Source of the DNA: CAZRQL01 sp964602415 | GTDB lineage: Bacteria > Bacteroidota > Bacteroidia > Cytophagales > Flammeovirgaceae | Direction of reading: 5' to 3' | Assembly: GCA_964602415.1 (NCBI GenBank) | Contig: CAZRQL010000022.1 | Location: forward strand, 1 to 56,003 | Length of the DNA: 56,003 nucleotides | In this document: positions 7,949-16,915 of the stretch, piece by piece | Position numbering within the stretch: the first letter of the stretch is position 1 | Layout of the letters: each line of letters starts with the position of its first letter | Position numbers and translations under genes: made by a program | The notes under the pieces: generated by a model | Told to the model about the DNA's origin: nothing | Database searches by the model: none | The model's input: the letters and a program-made list of their open reading frames with translations, nothing else

Positions 7949-10900
7949 TTAGTCTCTTGCAAATTGCGGTTTGGGAGAGCGACTCTTTTTGGTCGGTACA
8001 TCTGCAACGACAAACTGCTCGCTTGCCGGTGCATCAATCTCGATGCGCTGGTAGCGACGCAGGCCTGTTCCGGCAGGTATCAAATGACCAACTATTACGT
8101 TCTCTTTCAAGCCATTGAGTATGTCTGTTTTGCCTCTGATAGAAGCCTCGCTGAGTACTTTGGTGGTTTCTTGGAAAGAGGCCGCTGAGATAAAGCTCTT
8201 GGTATCTAAAGATGCAGTCGTAATACCCTGCAAGGTAGGCATAGCCACTGCTACATTGGTATTACGAACCTTAACAAGGTTCAGCCCCCTGCGCCTCAAG
8301 GAAGAGTTTTCGTCTCTTAGCTGACGGGTCGTAATAAGAGCACCCACCTTGAATTTGCCCGAATCGCCCGCATCAATCACCACTTTTTTATCCATGATGG
8401 CATCGTTTTCCTCGCGGAAGGTAAGTTTATCTACTACTTGGTTGATTAGGAAAGTGGTATCGCCATTTTCTATAATCATGACTTTCTGCATCATTTGGCG
8501 AACGATGATTTCTATATGCTTATCGTTGATGGTTACACCTTGTAAGCGGTAAACATCCTGAATTTCATTGACCAAGTATTCCTGTACGGCAGTAGGCCCC
8601 TTGATAGCCAAAATATCTGCGGGAGTAATGGCTCCATCGGTCAAAGGCATGCCCGCGCGAACAAAATCTCCCGGCTGAATGAGTATGTGTTTGGAGAGCG
8701 GGATGAGGTATTTTTTCTTAATGCCTTCTCTCGACTCAACATAAACCTCTTTGCTTCCGCGTTTTACACCCGTGCTAAAGCTAACCGTTCCATCTATTTC
8801 GCTCACTATAGCCGGATTGGATGGGTTTCGAGCCTCAAACAATTCTGTTACACGTGGCAAACCACCTGTAATATCCCTGTTTTTGGTGGTCGAACGAGGT
8901 ATTTTTGCTATGATTTCACCGGCTTGTACCGTTTCACCCTCTTCTACTGATATGTGGGCATCAACCGGCAAGTTGCTAACGGTCTCCTCTCCATCGGCAC
9001 CAAGCACTATAATAGCAGGGTTTTTGCTCTTATCTTTGGTTTCGATGATGACTTTTTCGCGGTGTCCGGTTTGCTCATCGAACTCTTCACGATAAGTAAT
9101 TGATTCTTCAACATGCTCAAAGACGATTTTACCGGATGACTGAGCCAGTATGACCGCGTTATAGGGGTCCCAATGACAGATTTTGTGGTTTTTGTCAATG
9201 AGTTGCCCATCCGATATATTGAGAATTGAACCATAAGGCGCGTTGTAAGTTATCAACAACCTATCAGTTGCAGTGTCAATGATTTTGACCTCTGAAGAGC
9301 GCGTTGTTACCACCACGCTCACTTGTCCTTCGCGGTTGGTTACATTGGCTGTGCGCATGTAGTCAAATTCGACCCTACCCGCAAATTTGGAGTTGATAGA
9401 GGCTTCAACAGAAATTGAAGAGGCCGCACCACCTACGTGGAAGGTACGCAAAGTAAGCTGTGTGCCGGGTTCACCGATAGACTGTGCAGCAATAACGCCG
9501 ACTGCTTCACCACTTTCGGACATTCTTCCTGTGGCCAAATTTCGGCCATAACACTTAGAACAACAACCTTGTTTGCTTTCGCAAGTGAGAACCGATCGGA
9601 TCTCAACCTGATCGATTGAGGTTTCATCTATTCTGGCCACGATTTGCTCATCAATAAGCTGGCCCGAAGAAACGATAAGCTCTCCTGTCAAAGGATCGAA
9701 TATGTCTTCCAACGAAACCCTTCCTAAAATTCTGTCTCCCAGTGGGACTATCACCTCGTCGTTGTCTTTTAGGGCTTCGACCGTAATACCGCGAAGCGTG
9801 CCGCAATCTTCTTCGTTTATGATAATATCCTGAGCCACATCGACAAGCCTCCGTGTTAAATAACCCGCATCGGCTGTTTTTAAGGCTGTGTCTGCCAACC
9901 CTTTGCGTGCGCCGTGGGTAGAAATGAAATATTCCAAAACATCCAGACCTTCTTTGAAATTGGAAAGAATGGGGTTTTCGATAATCTCACCTACTGAGCC
10001 TTGGACATTTTTTTGAGGTTTGGCCATGAGTCCCCTCATACCACCCAACTGACGAATTTGCTCTTTAGACCCGCGCGCCCCTGAGTGCATCATCATATAA
10101 ATAGAGTTGAAGCCAGCTTTGCTGTCCTCCATTTTTCTTATCAATGTACTTGAGAGTGTGCTGTTTACACGTGTCCAAATATCAATAATTTGGTTATACC
10201 GCTCGTTGTCGGTAATCAGACCCATGTAGTAGTTTTGCATCACCGAATCAACCTCACCTTTAGCTTTTTGAATAAGTTCTTGTTTGTTTTCGGGAATGAT
10301 AATATCGTCAAGCCCAAAAGATAAGCCTCCTTTGTAAGCATTCTTGAAGCCCAACTCTTTGATGTCGTCCATGAATTTGGCGGTTCGAGCCACTCCAACG
10401 ATTTTAAAGACCTTACCGATAATCTTTTGTAATTCTTTTTTAGTAAGCAGCTTATCAATAAAGCCAACCTCTTCAGGAACAACTTGATTGAAAATCACAC
10501 GGCCTACGACTGTTTCAATAATTTGGGTTTGGAGTTCGCCTGTTTTTTCGTCTCTGACTTTGGTTCTGACTTTGATGACTGCATGTTTGTCAATTTTACC
10601 CTCATTGAGGGCTATGATGACCTCTTGTGCACCATAAAAAGTGAGACCTTCGCCTTTGACTTTGTTTTCAGGAGTAGAGCGACGCTCTTTGGTCAAGTAA
10701 TAGAGTCCCAATACCATGTCTTGCGAAGGTACGGTAACGGGATTTCCATTTGCCGGATTCAAAATGTTGTGAGAGGCGAGCATCAATATAGAAGCCTCCA
10801 ACACAGCTTCCGGCCCAAGTGGCACGTGTACGGCCATTTGGTCACCATCAAAGTCGGCGTTGAATGCCGTACAAACCAGAGGGTGCAACTGTATGGCTTT

Positions 10901-12274
10901 ACCTTCTATGAGCTTGGGTTGAAAGGCTTGAATACCCAAACGGTGGAGCGTAGGGGCACGGTTGAGCAGCACAGGGTGTCCTTTGAGGACGTTTTCGAGA
11001 ATATCCCAAACCACAGGGTCTTTCCTATCTACTATTTTTTTGGCCGATTTTACGGTTTTGACTATCCCTCTCTCGATTAGCTTTCTGATAACGAAAGGTT
11101 TGAAAAGTTCCGCCGCCATATCTTTGGGAAGACCGCACTCATAGAGCTTGAGTTCAGGGCCTACCACAATCACCGAACGACCAGAGTAATCCACCCTTTT
11201 ACCCAATAGGTTTTGTCTGAAACGCCCCTGCTTGCCCTTGAGCATATCAGAGAGCGACTTCAGAGGGCGGTTGCCATCAGCCCGCACAGCATTCACTTTT
11301 CGAGAGTTATCAAACAGAGAATCAACGGCCTCTTGAAGCATGCGCTTCTCATTGCGCAAAATGACCTCAGGGGCTTTAATATCTATGAGTTTTTTGAGGC
11401 GGTTGTTGCGTATGATGACACGGCGGTACAAATCATTGAGGTCTGAGGTAGCGAACCTGCCACCGTCAAGGGGCACAAGTGGGCGCAGTTCAGGGGGAAT
11501 AACAGGCACCATTTTGATGACCATCCATTCGGGGCGGTTTTCTATTCGGTTTTGGGCATCGCGAAAAGCCTCCACTACTTTGAGTCTTTTTAGGGCTTCC
11601 GCTTTGCGCTGCTGAGAAGAGTCGGCTCCGGCCATCTCTCGCAATTCAGCGGAAAGGTCATCCAAATCAATCCGAGAAAGAATGATTTGCAAGGCCTCAG
11701 CTCCCATTTTGGCAATGAATTTCTTGGGATCATTGTCATCGAGCATTTGATTTTCGCGGGGCAATTTTTCTACAATATCCAAATATTCATCTTCGGAGAG
11801 TAGGTCTAATTTTTTTACCCCATCTACGTCTTTGATACCGGGCTGAACCACGATATAACGCTCATAGTAAATGACTTGATCGAGCTTTTTACCCGGAATA
11901 CCCAGCAAATAACCGATTTTATTGGGAAGCGACTTAAAATACCAAATATGGGCAACCGGTACAACGAGTTGTATGTGCCCCATTCTTTCGCGGCGAACTT
12001 TTTTCTCTGTTACTTCTACTCCGCACCTGTCGCAAGTAATGCCTTTATAGCGAATGCGCTTGTATTTGCCGCAGTGACACTCCCAGTCCTTCACAGGACC
12101 AAAAATTCTTTCGCAAAACAAGCCACCCATTTCAGGTTTATACGTCCTATAATTGATGGTTTCGGGTTGGGTAACTTCTCCGTAGGAGCTTTCAAGAATA
12201 GATTCTGGCGACGCCAAACTTATAGTAACTTTTGTGAAGTCACTGGTTATTTTTCTGTTCTTTTTTATGGCCAT
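7949..12274 (-). CDS. rpoC: DNA-directed RNA polymerase subunit beta'
   Basis: The protein is 1441 aa, full length for Bacteroidota. It has the N-terminal zinc site CHCGKYKRIRYKGITCDRCG, the catalytic Mg-binding motif NADFDGDQMAVH (near residue 470), the second zinc site CESKQGCCSKCYGRNL, and the bridge-helix/trigger-loop region. It forms the core polymerase active site with RpoB. The gene has its own upstream region and a candidate promoter. Its usual partner rpoB is not upstream: the next gene is on the opposite strand. Confidence 0.98.
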   Translation of the reverse strand: MAIKKNRKITSDFTKVTISLASPESILESSYGEVTQPETINYRTYKPEMGGLFCERIFGPVKDWECHCGKYKRIRYKGITCDRCGVEVTEKKVRRERMGHIQLVVPVAHIWYFKSLPNKIGYLLGIPGKKLDQVIYYERYIVVQPGIKDVDGVKKLDLLSEDEYLDIVEKLPRENQMLDDNDPKKFIAKMGAEALQIILSRIDLDDLSAELREMAGADSSQQRKAEALKRLKVVEAFRDAQNRIENRPEWMVIKMVPVIPPELRPLVPLDGGRFATSDLNDLYRRVIIRNNRLKKLIDIKAPEVILRNEKRMLQEAVDSLFDNSRKVNAVRADGNRPLKSLSDMLKGKQGRFRQNLLGKRVDYSGRSVIVVGPELKLYECGLPKDMAAELFKPFVIRKLIERGIVKTVKSAKKIVDRKDPVVWDILENVLKGHPVLLNRAPTLHRLGIQAFQPKLIEGKAIQLHPLVCTAFNADFDGDQMAVHVPLGPEAVLEASILMLASHNILNPANGNPVTVPSQDMVLGLYYLTKERRSTPENKVKGEGLTFYGAQEVIIALNEGKIDKHAVIKVRTKVRDEKTGELQTQIIETVVGRVIFNQVVPEEVGFIDKLLTKKELQKIIGKVFKIVGVARTAKFMDDIKELGFKNAYKGGLSFGLDDIIIPENKQELIQKAKGEVDSVMQNYYMGLITDNERYNQIIDIWTRVNSTLSSTLIRKMEDSKAGFNSIYMMMHSGARGSKEQIRQLGGMRGLMAKPQKNVQGSVGEIIENPILSNFKEGLDVLEYFISTHGARKGLADTALKTADAGYLTRRLVDVAQDIIINEEDCGTLRGITVEALKDNDEVIVPLGDRILGRVSLEDIFDPLTGELIVSSGQLIDEQIVARIDETSIDQVEIRSVLTCESKQGCCSKCYGRNLATGRMSESGEAVGVIAAQSIGEPGTQLTLRTFHVGGAASSISVEASINSKFAGRVEFDYMRTANVTNREGQVSVVVTTRSSEVKIIDTATDRLLITYNAPYGSILNISDGQLIDKNHKICHWDPYNAVILAQSSGKIVFEHVEESITYREEFDEQTGHREKVIIETKDKSKNPAIIVLGADGEETVSNLPVDAHISVEEGETVQAGEIIAKIPRSTTKNRDITGGLPRVTELFEARNPSNPAIVSEIDGTVSFSTGVKRGSKEVYVESREGIKKKYLIPLSKHILIQPGDFVRAGMPLTDGAITPADILAIKGPTAVQEYLVNEIQDVYRLQGVTINDKHIEIIVRQMMQKVMIIENGDTTFLINQVVDKLTFREENDAIMDKKVVIDAGDSGKFKVGALITTRQLRDENSSLRRRGLNLVKVRNTNVAVAMPTLQGITTASLDTKSFISAASFQETTKVLSEASIRGKTDILNGLKENVIVGHLIPAGTGLRRYQRIEIDAPASEQFVVADVPTKKSRSPKPQFARD

Positions 12275-12584
12275 TTGGGGAACTTGACTTTTGAACCTGC
12301 AAATTTAGTACAATAAAATTATTGTGCTAATTTTTAAATAAAAAAATCAACTAAATTACACTAAAAAAAATTAGTTCATTGATAATCAAATATTTGATAT
12401 ACATACCGAGAAATTAAACAAAATTAACCTGTTCCTATGATTTTTTTGTTGTTAAGTATTGAAAATCAGTTTTTTAAAATTGATTCAAAATAATCATCAA
12501 ATTTTTTGCCAATTTTTATCCGTTTTCAAAAAGACAACTTTGTGTTAAAAAGATTTTAAATATTAATAATCAATTTTTTACATT
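12275..12584. other. AT-rich divergent spacer
   Basis: This is the 310-base region between the rpoC start and the sugar dehydrogenase start. It is very AT-rich. No reading frame, RNA gene or trace of rpoB sequence is visible. It holds the rpoC promoter candidate and presumably the promoter of the plus-strand gene. Confidence 0.6.
12300..12330 (-). promoter_or_regulatory. Candidate rpoC promoter
   Basis: On the minus strand TAAATTTG (12300-12307) matches the -7 consensus. TTAG, a 3/4 match to TTTG, lies 19 bases further upstream. The -7 box is 25 bases before the ATG. A 7-base inverted repeat (ACAATAA..TTATTGT, 12310-12325) lies between the boxes. A separate promoter is needed here because rpoB and rplL are not directly upstream. 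Confidence 0.45.
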
Positions 12585-13697
12585 ATGAATGCTTTATTAT
12601 TTTTCTCGCTTTTGGTATCTTTCCTTTGTAGTTGCAACTCCGAAAAGCCTGACGCAAAACAATATACCGGTTTTAAAGTAGATACCTTGGTTACGGGATT
12701 GTCTGTTCCTTGGGCAATGGCTTTCTTACCTTCGGGGGAAATTCTTTTTACTGAAAGAGGCGGGGAACTTAAAAAGCTAAGTGGCAAAAAGTTGAGTTCA
12801 ATTTCGGGAACACCGAAAGTCTTTGCTTCGGGTCAGGGAGGTCTTTTGGATATAGTCTTGCATCCTAAATTCACTGAAAACCAATGGGTTTACCTCACCT
12901 ACTCTGAAGCGGCACAACCCGGCGAACCCGGAAGCGGTTCCTCGACTGTATTGGCGCGCGCCAAACTCAACGCAGACAAACTGACCAATTTTCAAAAATT
13001 GTTCAAAGCATTGCCCAACTACCCTACGGCTCACCACTATGGCAGCAGAATAGCTTTTGACAAAGCCGGTTTTTTGTATTTGAGTGTGGGAGAGAGAGGC
13101 CAGTGGGACAAAGCCCAAGAACTGACAAACCACGCCGGAAAAGTCATCCGTCTGCATGACGATGGTAGAGTCCCTGCCGACAACCCCTTCCGCAATCAAC
13201 AGGGCGCATTGCCTGAGATTTTCAGCATTGGCCATCGCAACCAACAAGGCATGGCTCAAAATCCCGAAACAGGAGAGATATGGGCACACGAGCACGGCCC
13301 CAAAGGCGGGGACGAACTCAATATCATTCGCGCCGGCAAAAACTACGGCTGGCCGGTGATTACCTTCGGAATCAACTACGACGGCAGCATCATCACCAAA
13401 GACACAGCCAAAGCAGGGATGGAGCAACCCATTACTTACTGGATTCCTTCTATCGCACCCAGCGGCATGTGCTTCATAACCAGCGACAAATACCCCACAT
13501 GGAAAGGCAGCGTGCTTGTAGGAGCGTTGAGCCACAAAAAAATAGTGCGCTGCGAACTCATCGGAAACCACGTCAAGAGCCAAGAAATCCTTTTGGAAGG
13601 AATCGGAAGAATTAGAGATGTCAGGCAAGCACCCGATGGATTGGTTTATGTAGCCGTAGAGGGACCGGGTATGATTGTGAGGCTATTGCCCAAATAA
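12585..13697 (+). CDS. PQQ-dependent aldose sugar dehydrogenase-like lipoprotein
   Basis: The protein is 370 aa. MNALLFFSLLVSFLCSC is a lipoprotein signal with Cys17 as the lipid site. The rest is a six-bladed GSDH/YliI-type beta-propeller: GLSVPWAMAFLPSGEILFTER, QGGLLDIVLHPKF, HHYGSRIAFDKAGFLYLSVGERG, FSIGHRNQQGMAQNPETGEIWAHEHGP and GGDELNIIRAGKNYGWPV. Family members oxidise aldoses in the periplasm with PQQ as cofactor; PQQ synthesis genes are not in this window. The gene sits in the place where rpoB would be expected, on the opposite strand, with a strong terminator toward rplL. Confidence 0.88.
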   Translation: MNALLFFSLLVSFLCSCNSEKPDAKQYTGFKVDTLVTGLSVPWAMAFLPSGEILFTERGGELKKLSGKKLSSISGTPKVFASGQGGLLDIVLHPKFTENQWVYLTYSEAAQPGEPGSGSSTVLARAKLNADKLTNFQKLFKALPNYPTAHHYGSRIAFDKAGFLYLSVGERGQWDKAQELTNHAGKVIRLHDDGRVPADNPFRNQQGALPEIFSIGHRNQQGMAQNPETGEIWAHEHGPKGGDELNIIRAGKNYGWPVITFGINYDGSIITKDTAKAGMEQPITYWIPSIAPSGMCFITSDKYPTWKGSVLVGALSHKKIVRCELIGNHVKSQEILLEGIGRIRDVRQAPDGLVYVAVEGPGMIVRLLPK

Positions 13698-13700
13698 AAC

Positions 13701-13733
13701 AAAAAACCCATACTGAGCTGTATGGGTTTTTTT
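13701..13733. terminator. Bidirectional terminator between the sugar dehydrogenase gene and rplL
   Basis: Inverted repeat ACCCATAC/GTATGGGT with loop TGAGCT, flanked by A and T runs on the two sides. It ends the plus-strand dehydrogenase transcript and the minus-strand ribosomal operon after rplL. Confidence 0.85.
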
Positions 13734-13750
13734 AAATCTAAAAAAGAAAT

Positions 13751-14131
13751 TTATTTAATTTCAATTTCAGCACCTGCCTCTTCAAGTTTCTTTTTGAGGT
13801 CTTCAGCTTCTTGTTTTGAAACGCCTTCTTTGATTTTTCCGGGCACGTTGTCCACAAGGTCTTTTGATTCTTTCAAGCCCAAGCCTGTAAGTTCTTTAAC
13901 CACTTTAACGACTTGGAGTTTAGCAGCACCTGCGGATTTGAGGATTACGTCAAAAGCTGTTTTTTCCTCGACAACAGGGCCGGCAGCACCGCCTCCGGCA
14001 GGGGCAGCTACGGCTACAGCGGCAGCAGCAGGCTCAATGCCATACTCGTTTTTGAGAATAGCCGCCAATTCATTTACTTCTTTTACGGTAAGGTTGACCA
14101 GTGTTTCGGCCAGTTCTTGCAAATTTGCCAT
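13751..14131 (-). CDS. rplL: 50S ribosomal protein L7/L12
   Basis: The protein is 126 aa. It has the N-terminal dimerisation region (LAETLVNLTVKEVNELAAIL), an Ala/Gly-rich hinge (about 33-52) and the C-terminal factor-binding domain (EKTAFDVILKSAG…VKVVKELTGLGLKESKDLVD). It forms the ribosomal stalk that recruits translation GTPases. It is the last gene of the operon here; a terminator follows instead of rpoB. Confidence 0.97.
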   Translation of the reverse strand: MANLQELAETLVNLTVKEVNELAAILKNEYGIEPAAAAVAVAAPAGGGAAGPVVEEKTAFDVILKSAGAAKLQVVKVVKELTGLGLKESKDLVDNVPGKIKEGVSKQEAEDLKKKLEEAGAEIEIK

Positions 14132-14167
14132 GATTTGTTTTGTTTTTTTAATTTAAGAAAAAATAAA

Positions 14168-14710
14168 TTACTGACCTCTTTCTTCCATTGTTTTGAGTAG
14201 GCCACTGATTTTTTGACCGCTGCTTTGCAAAGCCGATATAACATTGCGGGCAGGGGACTGGAGAAGCCCAACGACTTCACCGATAAGTTCAAATTTAGAC
14301 TTGATGTTGCTCAAAGTCTCCAACTGATCACTGCCAACAAAGAAACCGGCATTGATAGAGGCACCTTTTAAAACAGGTTTGTCAAGTTTGGGGTATTGCT
14401 CTTTGAATTTCTTGAGCACTTTTGCAGGCAAACTTCCTGATTCTTTTGAAAAGAGGATACCTGAAAAACCCTTGAATACCTCTTTGTTGGAGGTAAACTC
14501 TGAATAATCTTCTTTTTGTTTTTCTAAAGCCTTGATAATGAGGGTATTTTTTACCACCCAATACTCAATATCTTCATTAAAACAGAGGCGGCGGAACGCA
14601 TTGACCTGCTCTACACTCATCCCTGAAGAATCAATGATGTAGAAAAAGTCTGTCGAGGATAGCTTTTCTGCCAACTCGTCCACAACGGCTATTTTGTCTT
14701 CGCGTGTCAT
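14168..14710 (-). CDS. rplJ: 50S ribosomal protein L10
   Basis: The protein is 180 aa with the L10 pattern: an N-terminal KIAVVDELAEKL helix, FYIIDSSGMSVEQVNAFRR, VKNTLIIKALEK and the C-terminal helix that binds L7/L12 dimers. It starts 2 bases after the rplA stop, so there is no room for a separate L10 leader; translation is probably coupled. Confidence 0.97.
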   Translation of the reverse strand: MTREDKIAVVDELAEKLSSTDFFYIIDSSGMSVEQVNAFRRLCFNEDIEYWVVKNTLIIKALEKQKEDYSEFTSNKEVFKGFSGILFSKESGSLPAKVLKKFKEQYPKLDKPVLKGASINAGFFVGSDQLETLSNIKSKFELIGEVVGLLQSPARNVISALQSSGQKISGLLKTMEERGQ

Positions 14711-14712
14711 TT

Positions 14713-15411
14713 TTAAATACCTTGAATGGTTGATTTGTCAATAGTAATGCCCGGCCCCATGGTGCTGGTAATGTGGATTGATCTGAAGTAAGTACCCTTA
14801 GCAGAAGATGGTTTCAATTTAGCGATTACAGAGATCAATTCTTCGGCGTTTTCTTTGAGTTTTTCAGGCTCAAAAGATACTTTGCCGATGGAAGCGTGAA
14901 TGATACCTGTTTTGTCCACCTTGAAATCAATTTTACCGGCTTTTACTTCTTTGACAGCCTTCCCTACATCGGTTGTAACAGTACCGGATTTTGGGTTGGG
15001 CATCAAACCACGAGGACCTAAAATTCTACCGAGCTTGCCGACTTTACCCATAATGGCGGGCATGGTGATGATCACATCCACATCTGTCCAGCCACCTTCT
15101 ATTTTGGTGATGTAATCGTCCAAGCCCACAAAGTCTGCACCTGCATCTTTGGCTTCTTGTTCTTTGTCTTGTGTACACAAAACCAGAACCCTAACGGTTT
15201 TACCCGTACCGTGTGGCAAAGCAGCCACGCCACGAACCATTTGATCGGCTTTTTTGGGATCAACTCCGAGACGAACATCCAAATCTACGGAAGCATCGAA
15301 TTTGGTGAAGCTAATCTCTTTGATGACCTTACTGGCCTCCAACAAAGAATAATTCTTTGTTTTGTCAATTTGAGCAATTGCTGCTCTGTACTTTTTACTT
15401 TTCTTTGCCAT
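14713..15411 (-). CDS. rplA: 50S ribosomal protein L1
   Basis: The protein is 232 aa from the ATG at 15411 (MAKKSKKYRAAI). An ATG four codons upstream gives only MPLL extra and is less likely. L1 signatures include FDASVDLDVRLGVDPKKADQMVRG, LPHGTGKTVRVLV and the GPRGLMPNPKSGTVT loop. It builds the E-site stalk and is a known autogenous regulator of its operon in other bacteria. Confidence 0.97.
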   Translation of the reverse strand: MAKKSKKYRAAIAQIDKTKNYSLLEASKVIKEISFTKFDASVDLDVRLGVDPKKADQMVRGVAALPHGTGKTVRVLVLCTQDKEQEAKDAGADFVGLDDYITKIEGGWTDVDVIITMPAIMGKVGKLGRILGPRGLMPNPKSGTVTTDVGKAVKEVKAGKIDFKVDKTGIIHASIGKVSFEPEKLKENAEELISVIAKLKPSSAKGTYFRSIHITSTMGPGITIDKSTIQGI

Positions 15412-15469
15412 AAGTAGCGGCATTTACAGATGCCTCTGGCTTTTATTGTTAAAAAAAAAATCAAATCCT

Positions 15470-15916
15470 TTACTTTGTCTCCCAAGGTGGGGTACCTTCC
15501 ACTGTTACGCCCATACTGCGTGCCGAGCCTGCAACCATGCTCATAGCGGCCTCGACCGTATTGCAATTCAAATCGGGCATTTTGATTTGGGCAATGTCTC
15601 TCACTTGATCCCAAGTCAGTTTGCCAACCTTATTCCTGTTTGGCTCTTTTGAACCCGACTGGAGTTTAAGTGCCTCTTTGATAAGCACACCGGCGGGAGG
15701 GGTTTTGATAACAAACTCAAAACTTTTGTCGGTGTAATAAGTAATAACAACGGGCAAAATCATCCCTGCTTTATCTTGTGTGCGCGCATTGAACTGCTTG
15801 CAAAACTCCATGATATTAATGCCTTTTGAACCTAATGCAGGTCCGATTGGGGGAGCGGGGTTGGCTGCACCGCCCTTGACTTGTAATTTAACAAATCCTA
15901 CAACTTCCTTAGCCAT
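15470..15916 (-). CDS. rplK: 50S ribosomal protein L11
   Basis: The protein is 148 aa. It has the N-terminal VKLQVKGGAANPAPPIGPALGSKGINIMEFCKQFNA segment and a C-terminal RNA-binding domain ending GSARSMGVTVEG. It binds the GTPase-associated centre of 23S rRNA. It starts 2 bases after the nusG stop. Confidence 0.97.
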   Translation of the reverse strand: MAKEVVGFVKLQVKGGAANPAPPIGPALGSKGINIMEFCKQFNARTQDKAGMILPVVITYYTDKSFEFVIKTPPAGVLIKEALKLQSGSKEPNRNKVGKLTWDQVRDIAQIKMPDLNCNTVEAAMSMVAGSARSMGVTVEGTPPWETK

Positions 15917-15918
15917 CG

Positions 15919-16512
15919 TTATTCAGCTTTTTCTACTTGATTATAATTTACTTCCATTGGAGCGTACCTCTCAAAAATTTTGACCATAATATTGAGCTTT
16001 TTCTTTTCTTCAAAAGCCTCTTTGACTATGCCAATAAATCCATGAAAAGCCCCTCCATCAACTACTTTTACCTTATCTCCCACCTTGTGAAAAACCTCCG
16101 ACAAAGGATCAACATGACTCTCCTCTTCCATTTTTCCCATGATACGACGTATTTCGGAGTCACGGACGGGTTTGGGAGGGCGTGTTTTGGTGGACTTTGA
16201 TTCCTTTTTCTCTTCGTCCAAATTCAGAAAGCCTATCACACCCGGAACGTTACGAACCAAATGCACCACCTCACCATTGTCGAAATTGGCTTGCAGAATG
16301 ATGTAGCCCGGGTAAAGATTTTTTTCCACAGCTACTTTTTTGGTTTTGCCGTCTTTGGTCTTGCGATTTTGAATTACTTTTTCAGTTGGTATTAAAATCT
16401 GGGTAATATAATCCTGCAAAGAACTCTTGTTGAGTTCTTTTTCTATCATGGCCTTAATCTTTTTTTCTTGACCGGAGACCGCTCGGACTATGTACCACTG
16501 AAACTCGCTCAT
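15919..16512 (-). CDS. nusG: Transcription termination/antitermination factor NusG
   Basis: The protein is 197 aa, with the NGN domain WYIVRAVSGQEKKIKAMIE at the N-terminus and a C-terminal KOW domain (VGDKVKVVDGGAFHGFIGIVKE). A charged Lys/Glu linker (about 108-125) is inserted between them. It binds RNA polymerase and links it to the ribosome or Rho. It lies directly after secE, as in most bacteria. Confidence 0.96.
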   Translation of the reverse strand: MSEFQWYIVRAVSGQEKKIKAMIEKELNKSSLQDYITQILIPTEKVIQNRKTKDGKTKKVAVEKNLYPGYIILQANFDNGEVVHLVRNVPGVIGFLNLDEEKKESKSTKTRPPKPVRDSEIRRIMGKMEEESHVDPLSEVFHKVGDKVKVVDGGAFHGFIGIVKEAFEEKKKLNIMVKIFERYAPMEVNYNQVEKAE

Positions 16513-16514
16513 TT

Positions 16515-16745
16515 TTATCCGATAAGGGCTTGATAAACAACTTTTAGCAGGTTGCTGAACGCTATGTCAACAACCCAAATCACCAAAGCAAAAATGATAG
16601 AGGCTATCACTACCAAACGAGTGCTTCCCTGCAATTCGCTGTAAGAAGACCAAGTAACGTTATGGAGCATCTCATTGTAAGAATCTTTGATATAAGAAAC
16701 TACCTTTTTGAGAAAAGAACTTTTTTCTATGTTGGATTCACTCAT
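16515..16745 (-). CDS. secE: Preprotein translocase subunit SecE
   Basis: The protein is 76 aa with one C-terminal membrane segment (RLVVIASIIFALVIWVVDIAF) and the amphipathic region KDSYNEMLHNVTWSSYSELQ, matching the single-span SecE form. It is part of the SecYEG channel served by the SecA encoded at 29197. It lies between tRNA-Trp and nusG, the classic order. Confidence 0.93.
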   Translation of the reverse strand: MSESNIEKSSFLKKVVSYIKDSYNEMLHNVTWSSYSELQGSTRLVVIASIIFALVIWVVDIAFSNLLKVVYQALIG

Positions 16746-16792
16746 TTTTGTTTGGTTTTTAATTTATCTAATGCTTTCTATACCAAAATATG

Positions 16793-16865
<73 letters not shown>

Positions 16866-16877
16866 AAAAACGGAGCG

Positions 16878-16907
16878 CAAAGTTAGGGCAAAAAAAATCA
16901 TTGCAAA
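16878..16907 (-). promoter_or_regulatory. Promoter of the tRNA-Trp-secE-nusG-rpl operon
   Basis: On the minus strand TTTG (16904-16907), 18 bases of spacer and TAACTTTG (16878-16885) match the Bacteroidota TTTG…TAnnTTTG promoter. The expected start, about six bases further on, falls just before the tRNA 5' end at 16865. This would separate the operon from lpxK. Confidence 0.6.
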
Positions 16908-16915
16908 ATTTTTTC

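Noticed and set aside
12798..13628. 276-codon minus-strand frame across the sugar dehydrogenase gene, considered as a possible rpoB remnant
   Set aside because: Its translation shows no RpoB motif and it is a plain antisense shadow of the well-conserved GSDH gene.
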